A DNA stretch of 64,000 bases from an uncultured Treponema sp. Lineage in GTDB: Bacteria > Spirochaetota > Spirochaetia > Treponematales > Treponemataceae. The position numbers and the translations under genes are program-made. The DNA is taken from positions 124,001 through 188,000 of the forward strand of contig CAKUZR010000003.1 of NCBI GenBank assembly GCA_934718065.1. The letters run 5' to 3'. How positions within the stretch are numbered: the stretch's first letter is position 1; every line of letters begins with the position of its first letter. The notes under the pieces are model-generated. The model was not told the origin of the DNA. It saw only the letters and a list, made by a program, of their open reading frames with translations, and did no database searches. Shown piece by piece: positions 17,334-26,006 of the stretch.

Positions 17334-17375
17334 AGGCATAAATCCATTCCCACAAAGAAAATTTAAAAAATCAGG

Positions 17376-20300
17376 CTACATATCCGACGGAAGCTCTAGG
17401 ATAAGATTTATTTCACCCTGAGTTCGATTGAGCCCCTTGGCAATTTGTCTGACCGTCCACCCCCGGCGCGCAAGCTCCTTCACTCGCTCGCGTTCCTGCG
17501 GAGAAATAAACTGGTTGTTCTCATCAGGATTTTTACGCACATCAGTGCTGACCATCGCCTGAACAAGCTTCAGTTTTCCGTCAAGATCCCTGTCCATTTT
17601 GGCAAGACGCTCTTCAATTCTGCCGACACCGCTTCGCGCCGAGTTGATTTCTTCAAGGCGGCTCTGCGTTTCATCAAGAATTTCCTGAAGATTGTTAAGT
17701 TTTGCCGCCGCATCACCAATTTTCGGGCTGTTTTTAAGAAGCTCGTCCACGTTGCCCTGAACATCCTCGATTTCTTTCGGCAAAGTTTCAGCCTGGCGCG
17801 CGCAAACTTTCAGCCTGTCTTCAATCGCCTTTAAATTTTCAAAAGAAGCATCAACGTCTTTCAGCACGCGGTCAATAACAACATTTTTCTGTTCCAGACG
17901 GTCGTAGCGCTCCGAAATTGTTGAAAGCGTATCCTGAAAATCCCTGACCTGAACTTCCATCGTCTGAAGTCCGTCAAAAGTTGAGTTAAGCTCGCGGATT
18001 TTTTCATCAATCTGCCCGCTGAGCGAAATCATTTTCTCGTAACGCTGGCCAATTGAGTCAACCTTGGATTTCTGGCTGTCAAATTCGTCAACCTGCTTGT
18101 CAACATCATTTTTCAAGCTCAGAACGTGGCCGTATTCTTTGTTCAAGTCGTCCGCAACATCTTTAAAACCTTCAAGCCGCTCAAAATCCGCGGAAAGCAG
18201 CGCAATTTTTTCATCAAGAGATTTTTTCATCTGCTCGGCTTTTTCGTAGACAGAAATCTGAGTTTTTACAGAATCCATTTCCTTTTTCAGCTCGCTCATC
18301 TGAGTCTGCATTTCGCTGGAATAATTCTGAAGCCTGAACGCAAGCTCCGACTGATGAGCGCGGTCCTTGTCAACAGTTTCCTGGACTTTTTCATTGAATT
18401 CCTGAATCTTTCTGGAAGTTTCAGCAATTTTCGCATTCATCTGCTGCTCTGCCTGGCTGGCCATTGAATCATAATTCTTTTCAAGCTGAACGGAAATCGC
18501 CTTTGAACGGTTTTCAAATTCGTTGAGCGAAGAATCCGCCCTTTCAGAAAGCTCCGTGATTTTCTTTTCAGACTGGCTGTAAACCTGCTGATATTCCGTT
18601 TCAATATAATTTTTCGCGTCCTCAATCTTTTGAGCCGCCTGTTCGCGCAGACTTTCAATTTCACTTTTGAAAAGAGTGTTTGAATCGTCAAGCTGAGCTT
18701 TAAGCTGGACTTTCCACGTTTTGAACTCCGCAAGAGCCGAGTCAATTGTGGAAACGCTGATTTCCTGCTTTCCGTTCGCCGCCTCTTCAAACGCCTTAAG
18801 CTCCTCGAGCATCTGGTTCTGGAGTTTTTCAAGCTGCTCGCCGATATTTTTCTGGGAACGGCTGATTGCGTTTTTCAGAGATTCGTCCGAAGCCTCGTCA
18901 ACTTTCGCAACTTTCGCCTGCATTTCCGACGCAAAATTGTTCAAAAGAGATTTTATATCGTTTATATGCTCCGCAACTTCATCCTCGGATTTTTTTATGC
19001 CCTGCGCAATCCGTTCAGCCTGCTCATCGCTCTTTGCCTGAACCGCGGCAAGCTTCTCCTGAAGATTTTTGTTGTAGTCCGCTTCAATATTGCGGCGCTC
19101 GGTTTCATATTCACTTGTGAAAGCTGTGATTTTTCCGTCAAAACTGTTTTTCCAGGTGGCAAGGTCATCGTTGATTTTATCTCCGCGGGTTTTCAAATCC
19201 CGGTCAAAACTGGCTTCAAAACCTTCAAGCCGCTCAGTAACGTTTCCAATCGCGGTTTTCTTAAGCTCCTCGATTTTGTTTTCAAGAGTCTGAATGTCGT
19301 TTTCAAGTTTTTCGTTGTGCTCGCTCACGGACTGCGCAAACTGAGTCTGCTTCTGCTCCTGGTTTTCCGCAAATGAATCAAAAGTGTTCAAAGTTTTCCT
19401 GCTTACTTCTTCCATTGCGTTTTTCAGGCTGTTTTCAAGCATATCAATCTGGCCGCCGATTCCTTCAAGCTTGGAAAGACGGTATTCCATATCCTTTTTA
19501 TAGGAAGAAAGCTGCTTGTCAACGTCAGAAAGCGCGGCTGCCTGCTGTTTTTCGCACATCTGCTCGATTTTTGCGCTGGATTCTTTCAGCACAACGTTAA
19601 GCTCGGCGATTTTCGCGTTGGAATCTTCCTTGAATTTATTGATTTGCGCGTCGATTGTCTGAACTTTCTCGTTCAGCTGAGGCTCAACTTCTCCAGCTTT
19701 TTCAAGCGCGAGCGAACATTCTTCCTTTACACGCTGAATTGTGTTTTCCGCGCTCTGAACAGATTCCTCAACATTTTTGCTGATTGCCTGAAGCGTGGCC
19801 GCAAGCTGATTTTTAACGGCTTCAATTTTCTGGTCGATTTTTGAATTGTAACCGTCAATATTCTGCTCCGCCTGAGCCGCAAGCTGCTCGTACGAAGCCA
19901 TTGAATCTTCCATTTTAGCGCGAAGCTCTGAAATCTGCGCGTTGTAGTCGCCTGAAACAGAATCGATTTTCGCAAAAATTTCGCTGTTGACGCCGGCTTC
20001 TTTTTCCGCATAAACTTTTTGAACATTTTCAATCTGCTCTTTCAGCGCGGAAGTTATTTCCTCATACTTTTCGTTCAAATCTGAAACTTTTTTGTTCACA
20101 AGCTCGTAAGAATCATCGTACTGCTTTTCAAGTTCCGCCACGCGCTGGCTGTTTTTGCCGTCAACCGAAGAAAGCGCATTTTCGTATTTTTCGCGGATAT
20201 TTGAAACCGCCTGCTGGTATTTTGCAGTCAAAGCATCAATGTGAGCCTTGGATTTTTCATCCGCGGCCGCGATTTTCTGCTGAAGCTCCGCAATTCTCGC

Positions 20301-21443
20301 ATCGCTTTTTCCGCCAACTGACTCAAGCTGCCTGCTGTATTTTTCGCTCAGGGAATTCATTCTGTCATCATATTTTGCAGAAATTTCATCAACCTGAGTT
20401 TTGCACTTTGAGTCAAAATCCGCCAGATTTTTCTTCATATTTGAAATCACATTTTCTGTGGATTCCTTGTAGTTCTGCTGAATTTCCGCCGCCTTAAGCT
20501 CCAGGTTTTCCTGAAGCTCGGAAGTTTTCTGCTTAAACCGCGCGGAAAGCTCAACGTAAATTTCACCATATTTTTTGTCCAGAGCCGAAGTTTTTGACTC
20601 CGCCGCCGCGCTCACTGAATCAGAGCGTGTTTCTATCAATTTTGAAATTTCAGCGATTTTTGAATTCAGCTCCTGTTCAACTTCTGAAACTTTCTGGTTC
20701 ATTTCCTGAACAAAAGCCGCATTTTTCTCCTCGGATTTTTTTCCAAGCTGCTCGAACGCCAAATCCTCAAGTTTCTGCGCCTTCAGGCTGGCTTCCTCGT
20801 AAACAGCGGAAATTTCATTCTGAAAAGAGGCAAGAGCTTTCTGCGCGCTGCTTTCAATCTGCTGGATGTCAGACTTCAGTTTTTCCCCGTGGGAATCGTA
20901 CTCGCTCAAAAGCTTGTTTCCAAGAATTTTCAGCTGCTCGCCGTTTTTCTGCGCAAATTCAGAGGAAAGCTGCGGAATTCTTTTTTCAATTTCTGAAAGA
21001 CTCTTGTCCTGGCTTCCAATCCGTGAATTCAGCTTGTCAACAACCAGCGATTCTTTTTTCAGAAGCTGAAGATTTTCCTCGACTTTTCCGGTCATTTCCA
21101 TCAGTTCCTGAAGAACTTCGTCATACGACTTGATTTTTTGCTCGATATTTTTTACAGAATCAGTGTCGCCCTTTAAATTCCGCGCGATGCTTTCAAATTC
21201 CTTGATCTGCGAGTCAAGACGCTTTATTGCCGCCGCCGCCTGCATCTGCTTTGTTTCAAGAGAAGCCGTATTATCGGAAAGATGTTTCACCTGTTCATTT
21301 ATAAAGGCCGCGATTTCAGCCTGACGCTTGTCCGCGTATTTTTTTACAGATTCCTTTCTATTTGTATCTTCCGTAAAAAAATGCAAAGCATAAGAAACTC
21401 CGGCCGCAATTGCTGCGGCGATAAGAATTGTGATAACCGGCAT
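17376..21443 (-). CDS. Giant coiled-coil membrane protein (SpiroCoCo type) with C-terminal helix-turn-helix
   Basis: About 1,355 residues. An N-terminal hydrophobic segment (VITILIAAAIAAGVSYALHFF) anchors it. Then more than 1,200 residues of heptad-rich sequence follow (many E, K, Q and A; only a few Cys and Trp), with irregular repeats such as DAKYDDRMNSLSEKY-like units. The last 45 residues form a compact domain, SPQERERVKELARRGWTVRQIAKGLNRTQGEINLILEL, which reads as a helix-turn-helix. This matches the spirochaete-specific SpiroCoCo family as I know it, whose function is not established. It could be a scaffold linking the membrane to DNA or filaments. ATG 21443 is chosen because GGTGGGA lies upstream. 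A GTG at 21455 is the alternative. It follows the HAD gene by 34 nt and ends the ExbBD-TonB block. Confidence 0.85.
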   Translation of the reverse strand: MPVITILIAAAIAAGVSYALHFFTEDTNRKESVKKYADKRQAEIAAFINEQVKHLSDNTASLETKQMQAAAAIKRLDSQIKEFESIARNLKGDTDSVKNIEQKIKSYDEVLQELMEMTGKVEENLQLLKKESLVVDKLNSRIGSQDKSLSEIEKRIPQLSSEFAQKNGEQLKILGNKLLSEYDSHGEKLKSDIQQIESSAQKALASFQNEISAVYEEASLKAQKLEDLAFEQLGKKSEEKNAAFVQEMNQKVSEVEQELNSKIAEISKLIETRSDSVSAAAESKTSALDKKYGEIYVELSARFKQKTSELQENLELKAAEIQQNYKESTENVISNMKKNLADFDSKCKTQVDEISAKYDDRMNSLSEKYSRQLESVGGKSDARIAELQQKIAAADEKSKAHIDALTAKYQQAVSNIREKYENALSSVDGKNSQRVAELEKQYDDSYELVNKKVSDLNEKYEEITSALKEQIENVQKVYAEKEAGVNSEIFAKIDSVSGDYNAQISELRAKMEDSMASYEQLAAQAEQNIDGYNSKIDQKIEAVKNQLAATLQAISKNVEESVQSAENTIQRVKEECSLALEKAGEVEPQLNEKVQTIDAQINKFKEDSNAKIAELNVVLKESSAKIEQMCEKQQAAALSDVDKQLSSYKKDMEYRLSKLEGIGGQIDMLENSLKNAMEEVSRKTLNTFDSFAENQEQKQTQFAQSVSEHNEKLENDIQTLENKIEELKKTAIGNVTERLEGFEASFDRDLKTRGDKINDDLATWKNSFDGKITAFTSEYETERRNIEADYNKNLQEKLAAVQAKSDEQAERIAQGIKKSEDEVAEHINDIKSLLNNFASEMQAKVAKVDEASDESLKNAISRSQKNIGEQLEKLQNQMLEELKAFEEAANGKQEISVSTIDSALAEFKTWKVQLKAQLDDSNTLFKSEIESLREQAAQKIEDAKNYIETEYQQVYSQSEKKITELSERADSSLNEFENRSKAISVQLEKNYDSMASQAEQQMNAKIAETSRKIQEFNEKVQETVDKDRAHQSELAFRLQNYSSEMQTQMSELKKEMDSVKTQISVYEKAEQMKKSLDEKIALLSADFERLEGFKDVADDLNKEYGHVLSLKNDVDKQVDEFDSQKSKVDSIGQRYEKMISLSGQIDEKIRELNSTFDGLQTMEVQVRDFQDTLSTISERYDRLEQKNVVIDRVLKDVDASFENLKAIEDRLKVCARQAETLPKEIEDVQGNVDELLKNSPKIGDAAAKLNNLQEILDETQSRLEEINSARSGVGRIEERLAKMDRDLDGKLKLVQAMVSTDVRKNPDENNQFISPQERERVKELARRGWTVRQIAKGLNRTQGEINLILELPSDM

Positions 21444-21477
21444 TTTTATTCCCACCCATTCTATTAGTTATATTTTT

Positions 21478-22164
21478 TTATTTTAACACAAAGTCCTGCA
21501 ATTGACGATAGTTTGAGAACGTTACATCAGCTTCTTTTACTTTAAGAAACTTGAAAATTCTGTACCGCCACGCAAGAAGATACGCGCTTTTCATTCCTGC
21601 GGCTTTTGAGCCTGCAACATCATACTTGCGGCTGTTCCCGACAAAAAGAATTTTTTCCGGCGCAACGTTCAGCTCCTCCGCCATTTTTATGAACGAAAAC
21701 GGATCCGGCTTCAGCGCGCCCAGCGCTTCAGTTCCAAGCATAACATCGCAATACTGCTTTATGCCCCAAATTTCACCTTTCTGCTCCGGCGGAAAATCCG
21801 AAAGAAGCGCGATTTTAAAGCCCGCCTCCTTGAATTTTCTGACAGTTTCAACACAGTCTTTGTAGCACGAAATTCTTTTAAAATATTTTTCCAGACCATG
21901 ATACACGATTTTATTCAGTTTTTCTTCAGCCTTTTCGTAGGAACAGTGAAGATGCTCCGCCATTTTTTCAGTCTGAATTTTGTTGAAATCAGGTGTCTGC
22001 TCAAGCCCGTGAAGCTCATGCCGCACAAGCCCGTAGTGAAGAAAGAAAATTGAATGGCACAAATAATGAAAAAACGCAATAAGATGAATTTTCCACTGCG
22101 GATAAATTGTTCCGTCAATATCGAATGCAATCGCTTCAATTTCCCCAAGATTCTTTACTTTCAC
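21478..22164 (-). CDS. HAD-superfamily hydrolase
   Basis: A 228-residue cytosolic phosphatase-like protein. The motifs are AFDIDGTIYPQ (residues 13-23), LLSDFPP (motif II Ser), LKPDPFSF (motif III Lys) and FVGNSRKYDVAGSKAAGMKSAYL (motif IV Asp). The cap is of the C1 helical type, as in phosphoglycolate phosphatase and pyrimidine nucleotidase families. The substrate is not predictable. The GTG start at 22164 has GGGGGA 4-5 nt upstream and lies 15 nt after tonB, so it is in the same operon. Confidence 0.85.
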   Translation of the reverse strand: MKVKNLGEIEAIAFDIDGTIYPQWKIHLIAFFHYLCHSIFFLHYGLVRHELHGLEQTPDFNKIQTEKMAEHLHCSYEKAEEKLNKIVYHGLEKYFKRISCYKDCVETVRKFKEAGFKIALLSDFPPEQKGEIWGIKQYCDVMLGTEALGALKPDPFSFIKMAEELNVAPEKILFVGNSRKYDVAGSKAAGMKSAYLLAWRYRIFKFLKVKEADVTFSNYRQLQDFVLK

Positions 22165-22179
22165 ATTTCCCCCATCGCC

Positions 22180-23265
22180 TTAGCGTTTAATAATAGTATA
22201 CACAAAGCTAGCCTGTCCATCAGCCGGGGCAGGTGAAAATTCCCATTTCTGAATCTGCGCGGCAAGCTCCGACCTTACAGAAGCGTCCAGCACTGCCGCC
22301 GGAGAAAACCAAACGCCTCCAAGAGGAACCGTTCCGTCCGCAAGAATTTTCAACGTAATTGTCACTTCCTTGGATGTGTCAATTTTGTCTGTGTTTTTTA
22401 TTTGAAGTTCCGGCTTTTCAGGATTCCTAAGAATTCTGGCGGTGCCGTCCGCCATTTTCATTGAATATTTTCCGTCTTTATGCTGGTTGATTTTTGCAGA
22501 GACATCAATTCCGCTCGCCGCTGAATAGGAATATTCAGTTTTTGAAATCTCTCCAAGCTGCGCGGCAGTTTCCGAGGAAGCGTTCGTTCCGGCAGAAACG
22601 TTCCGCGGCTCTGAAGAAATTTTTCCGCCGCCGCCAGATTTTGTTCCGGCAGTTCCGCTCAGCGCGGAAGAATTGTTCAGTTTCTGCGCGTCCGGAGCAG
22701 GATGATTTTGCGCTGAAACCGAAGAATTTGTGTTTTCTGAAAAATCCATGCTGTCCCAGTCAAAATTTTTGTTTTTTGAGGAAGAATTCTGCTCGTTCAA
22801 AAGCTCGTCAACAGATTTTTTATATTTTATCGAAGCCTTTTTTGGTTCTGGAGCCGCCGGAGCTTCAGTTTTTGCGTTGCTCTGCGAAGGCTGATTTTTT
22901 ACTGTGGAAGGCACTTTCGGTTTTTCTTCCGTTTTTTGTTCATTCTGAATTTTTTTCGCAGGCTGAGAGTTTTTTTCAGATTCTTTTTGCTTTGAAATTT
23001 CAGAAGCCGTTGGTTTTTCAATAATTTTCTGCTCAACCGGCTTTTTTTCCTCGGCTTTTGGCTTTTCAACCGGAAGCGGAGCGAGCGAAATCCTGACAGT
23101 TTTATATTTCTTTTTCTGGTTCATTCCCGGAGAAACTGCAAGAACTACAAAAATAAAAAGCCAGATAATGAACGTAAACAAAAGCGAAAGCCTCATCGCC
23201 TGGTTTTGAGTTCTGTCTTTTGAGCAAATTTTTATAATTTTTTCAATCCGAGCTTTTATCTGCAT
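22180..23265 (-). CDS. tonB: TonB-family energy transducer
   Basis: A 361-residue inner-membrane protein that couples the proton-motive force of ExbB/ExbD to outer-membrane transporters. A basic N-terminus is followed by one transmembrane helix (about 27-45, LLFTFIIWLFIFVVLAV). A long Pro/Lys/Glu/Ser-rich spacer (about 60-240) comes next. The C-terminal TonB domain (about 285-361) has VTITLKILADGTVPLGGVWF, LAAQIQKWEFSPAP and a final VYTIIKR. The start overlaps the exbD stop (TAATG). The spacer is longer than in E. coli TonB. Adjacent ExbB and ExbD confirm the role. Confidence 0.88.
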   Translation of the reverse strand: MQIKARIEKIIKICSKDRTQNQAMRLSLLFTFIIWLFIFVVLAVSPGMNQKKKYKTVRISLAPLPVEKPKAEEKKPVEQKIIEKPTASEISKQKESEKNSQPAKKIQNEQKTEEKPKVPSTVKNQPSQSNAKTEAPAAPEPKKASIKYKKSVDELLNEQNSSSKNKNFDWDSMDFSENTNSSVSAQNHPAPDAQKLNNSSALSGTAGTKSGGGGKISSEPRNVSAGTNASSETAAQLGEISKTEYSYSAASGIDVSAKINQHKDGKYSMKMADGTARILRNPEKPELQIKNTDKIDTSKEVTITLKILADGTVPLGGVWFSPAAVLDASVRSELAAQIQKWEFSPAPADGQASFVYTIIKR

Positions 23266-23678
23266 TATTTTTTTTCAGTTGTCCGCAAATTTACAGAAGA
23301 ATATCCTGACTGCCTTAAAACATCGAAAAGTTTTACAATTGTTCCGTTTGTAACAAGGTCGTCAGCTTCTATTGTAACTGGAAATTCAGCTTTTTTAACT
23401 TTTTTTGTGTCGAATTTTGAAAGTTCTTCCCCGAGCGTTTTGAACGAAACCTGCTTGTCATTGAAAAACAGATTTCCATTTTTTTCGCAAGTTATTGTAA
23501 TTCCTAAATTCGCCGTTCCTTCCGATGTTGAGCTTTCCGGAAGATTCAAATTTATTCCTGGCAGAACCGCAAAAGTTGTGGAAACCAGAAAGAAAATTAT
23601 AAGCTGAAAAACCACATCAATCATCGGAGTCATATCAACTGAGGCATTAATGTTTTTTCGTCTTGCTCTTAATTTCAT
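23265..23678 (-). CDS. exbD: ExbD/TolR-family biopolymer transport protein
   Basis: 137 residues with one N-terminal helix carrying the conserved Asp (VDMTPMIDVVFQLIIFFLVS), followed by a periplasmic domain (LNLPESS...VTIEADDLVTNGTIVKLFDVLRQSGYSSVNLRT). The Asp is the proton-conducting residue in the family. It overlaps tonB downstream and begins at the last base of exbB. Confidence 0.93.
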   Translation of the reverse strand: MKLRARRKNINASVDMTPMIDVVFQLIIFFLVSTTFAVLPGINLNLPESSTSEGTANLGITITCEKNGNLFFNDKQVSFKTLGEELSKFDTKKVKKAEFPVTIEADDLVTNGTIVKLFDVLRQSGYSSVNLRTTEKK

Positions 23679-24289
23679 TATTTAACTCTTCCTGAAAGTT
23701 TTATGACAATATTTGTCACATCTGATTCCATTTCTGAAACACGGCGGTTCACTCTGCTTACAAAATAATTGTAGAAAATCACCGACGGAATTGAAACCAC
23801 GAGCCCGGCAACTGTTGTGATGAGCGCTTCGCCGATTGCGCCGGCCAGCAGCGCAGGATCGCCCATTGTTCCGCCAGCCCCAAGAATTCCAAACGCCTTG
23901 ATATTTCCGGTTACAGTTCCCAAAAGCCCGAGCAACGTTGAAATATTCGCGATTGTTCCAAGCGGCGTAAGAAAATGCTCGTAATCCGGAACAACCGCCG
24001 ACATTTCAGCCTCAACCGTTTCCTTCAAGTCCTTTTCCGGCCAGGCACGACATTCCAGCGCTTTTTTTACAACCCGCGCAGTCGGAGTGTCTGCTTCCGA
24101 GCAGCTGTTTTCCGCGGCAACGTAATCAGCCTTTTTAATAGAATCTTTCAAATCAAACATAAGTTTTATGTCACGTTTTTTTGTAACATAAAAATAATAA
24201 CATCTTTCAACAATTATAAATGTCGCAAAAATTCCGCAAAGAATTATCGGCAGCATAAAAATACCGCCGGCTTTTAACGCGCCAAACAT
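23678..24289 (-). CDS. exbB: ExbB/TolQ/MotA-family proton channel protein
   Basis: 203 residues with three membrane helices. The first is near residues 10-28. The second and third flank LGLLGTVTGNIKAFGILG and GAIGEALITTVAGLVVSIPSVIFYNYF, the signatures of ExbB/TolQ. AGGGAGA precedes the ATG. It starts 9 nt downstream of the outer-membrane protein gene, so the energy complex and its probable client are cotranscribed. Confidence 0.93.
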   Translation of the reverse strand: MFGALKAGGIFMLPIILCGIFATFIIVERCYYFYVTKKRDIKLMFDLKDSIKKADYVAAENSCSEADTPTARVVKKALECRAWPEKDLKETVEAEMSAVVPDYEHFLTPLGTIANISTLLGLLGTVTGNIKAFGILGAGGTMGDPALLAGAIGEALITTVAGLVVSIPSVIFYNYFVSRVNRRVSEMESDVTNIVIKLSGRVK

Positions 24290-24298
24290 AAAGTCTCC

Positions 24299-25966
24299 CT
24301 AAAAGAAAAATTTTACAAGCACAGCCGCCGTTCCGCTGCGCGAAATATATTTTCCGGCAAAATCCCGTTCTCCGCTTGTGATTAATTTTACAACATCATC
24401 CGCAGAAACCGCAAGCCTAACAGCAGGAGTTAGCCTAAAAAACATTTCAAAATCAATTTCCGGCGTGTTGTCATAATCCGGGTCAAGCGACATTCCGAAT
24501 TTTCCGTTGAATCCGAAGCGCGCCTTTTCATCCTGAAATGAAATATCCGCGCTCACAAAATGATTTGACTTGTTTGAAGGAACGTCCGCCCAGAAAGATT
24601 TCCAGCCGGCAGACAAATCCAGATTTCCAAATCTTGCGCCGAAATTCAAATCCGTGTTGAACTGAGTCAGTTCATCCTGCACAAAAACGTACTGGCCAAA
24701 AAGTTCATTCAAATCTTTCTTTGTGTTGTAATCAGGCATAAAAACGCCGTTTCCAAGCGCGGATTTGCGGAATTCGCCTTCAACCGACAAAGTGAAGCGG
24801 TCTTTGATTGGCAGAACCATTTTTGAGCTTCCGAACCAGTCGCTTGTTTCTTCCGGAAGAATTTGCGCCGCCGCAAAAAGATAATTTTTTTCAGAGCTGA
24901 ATATTTTCGGGTGGAAAGAATCCAGTCCGCCTTTTACGCCGATTTTTATTTTCCGGGAAGAAATTGCGGACGCAAAGCTGAAATCAACGCCGGCCAAGAA
25001 CGGAACAACAACAGAATTATCGCCGATATGGTTTCCAGCCACAATTCCAGCTGAAGAAAAAATATCCACAACTTCGTTTTTCCAGCCGAAATCAACAGAA
25101 AAATCGCCGCGGTTCGACGCCCTGCCGTTTTCAAAAGAATCTTTTTCAGCGTATTCAAGTCCGTAGGCGGCGGTTGCCTTCAATGAAAAGCCGCTGAAAT
25201 TCCACGAGAAATAAAATTCCGGGTCAAAATAAACAAGCCCAACATTTTTTGCATAATCTTCTATTTTAACCGCCGGATTTCCAGTGATTGTTGAATACCG
25301 TTTGTACCAGTCGCCCGGTGCGGAAAAGCCGAATTCCATTCCATGCGGAATTTCCTTCTGAAGCGAAAATGCGCCTCCAAAATTTTCTTTTGTGACATTG
25401 CTTATATTTTCAAATTTGTCCTGAAGCCCGTTGTCCGAAGACTCAAAATATCCGCTGATGTCAATCTTCAAATTTTCAGTCTTAAAAACTTTATCCGCAG
25501 AAATAAACGTGTTTCTGTCTGAATACGCTGAAGAAAGATTTCTGCCGGAATATCCGTTCGCCGACTCGTGCCCGAATTCAACCACAAAAGGATTGTTCCC
25601 GGTTTCCCGGTAGATTTTAAAATTTCCCGCGATAAAACCAGGGAATCCGCCGCCCGCAAGGCCTTCAACATAAATTGATTTTTCTGGAGAAGCTTTCACA
25701 ACTGAATCGCTGTTCAATGCGGTGGCCGCGGAAGTTTCGGGGAGCCGCGGAATCAGCTCCTGAATTTCCGGGTCATCAGAAGGAAGCACATCAGAAAAGC
25801 CTGAAACTGCGCTTTTTCCAACTTTCGGCGCGCCGCCTGAAATCACAGTTGAAACATCTGGAAGCGAAATTTCTTCCAAATCCTCATTTTCTGATTCCTG
25901 CGCAGACAAAAGCCCTAACGAAAAAAAAGCCGTAAAAAGTGCCAAAATTATTTTATTTTTCTTCAT
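24299..25966 (-). CDS. Predicted outer-membrane beta-barrel protein
   Basis: A 555-residue exported protein. The Sec signal MKKNKIILALFTAFFSLGLLSA ends before QESENEDLEEI. An acidic N-terminal linker (about 25-95) is followed by alternating short hydrophobic/polar strands with many aromatics, as in a barrel (for example LKATAAYGLEYAEKD and FSVDFGWKNEVVDIF). It ends in a typical terminal strand AAVLVKFFF. I see no classic TonB-dependent receptor plug domain, but the acidic linker could contact TonB. It lies directly upstream of exbB-exbD-tonB, which makes it a candidate client of that system. AGGAAT precedes the ATG. Confidence 0.75.
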   Translation of the reverse strand: MKKNKIILALFTAFFSLGLLSAQESENEDLEEISLPDVSTVISGGAPKVGKSAVSGFSDVLPSDDPEIQELIPRLPETSAATALNSDSVVKASPEKSIYVEGLAGGGFPGFIAGNFKIYRETGNNPFVVEFGHESANGYSGRNLSSAYSDRNTFISADKVFKTENLKIDISGYFESSDNGLQDKFENISNVTKENFGGAFSLQKEIPHGMEFGFSAPGDWYKRYSTITGNPAVKIEDYAKNVGLVYFDPEFYFSWNFSGFSLKATAAYGLEYAEKDSFENGRASNRGDFSVDFGWKNEVVDIFSSAGIVAGNHIGDNSVVVPFLAGVDFSFASAISSRKIKIGVKGGLDSFHPKIFSSEKNYLFAAAQILPEETSDWFGSSKMVLPIKDRFTLSVEGEFRKSALGNGVFMPDYNTKKDLNELFGQYVFVQDELTQFNTDLNFGARFGNLDLSAGWKSFWADVPSNKSNHFVSADISFQDEKARFGFNGKFGMSLDPDYDNTPEIDFEMFFRLTPAVRLAVSADDVVKLITSGERDFAGKYISRSGTAAVLVKFFF

Positions 25967-26006
25967 ATTTTATTCCTATTTCTGGTTTTCAATTTATTTT
26001 CAAAAA

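Noticed and set aside
18437..20032. Several basic ORFs within the SpiroCoCo gene
   Set aside because: They are frame shadows of a biased coiled-coil gene and lack start signals.
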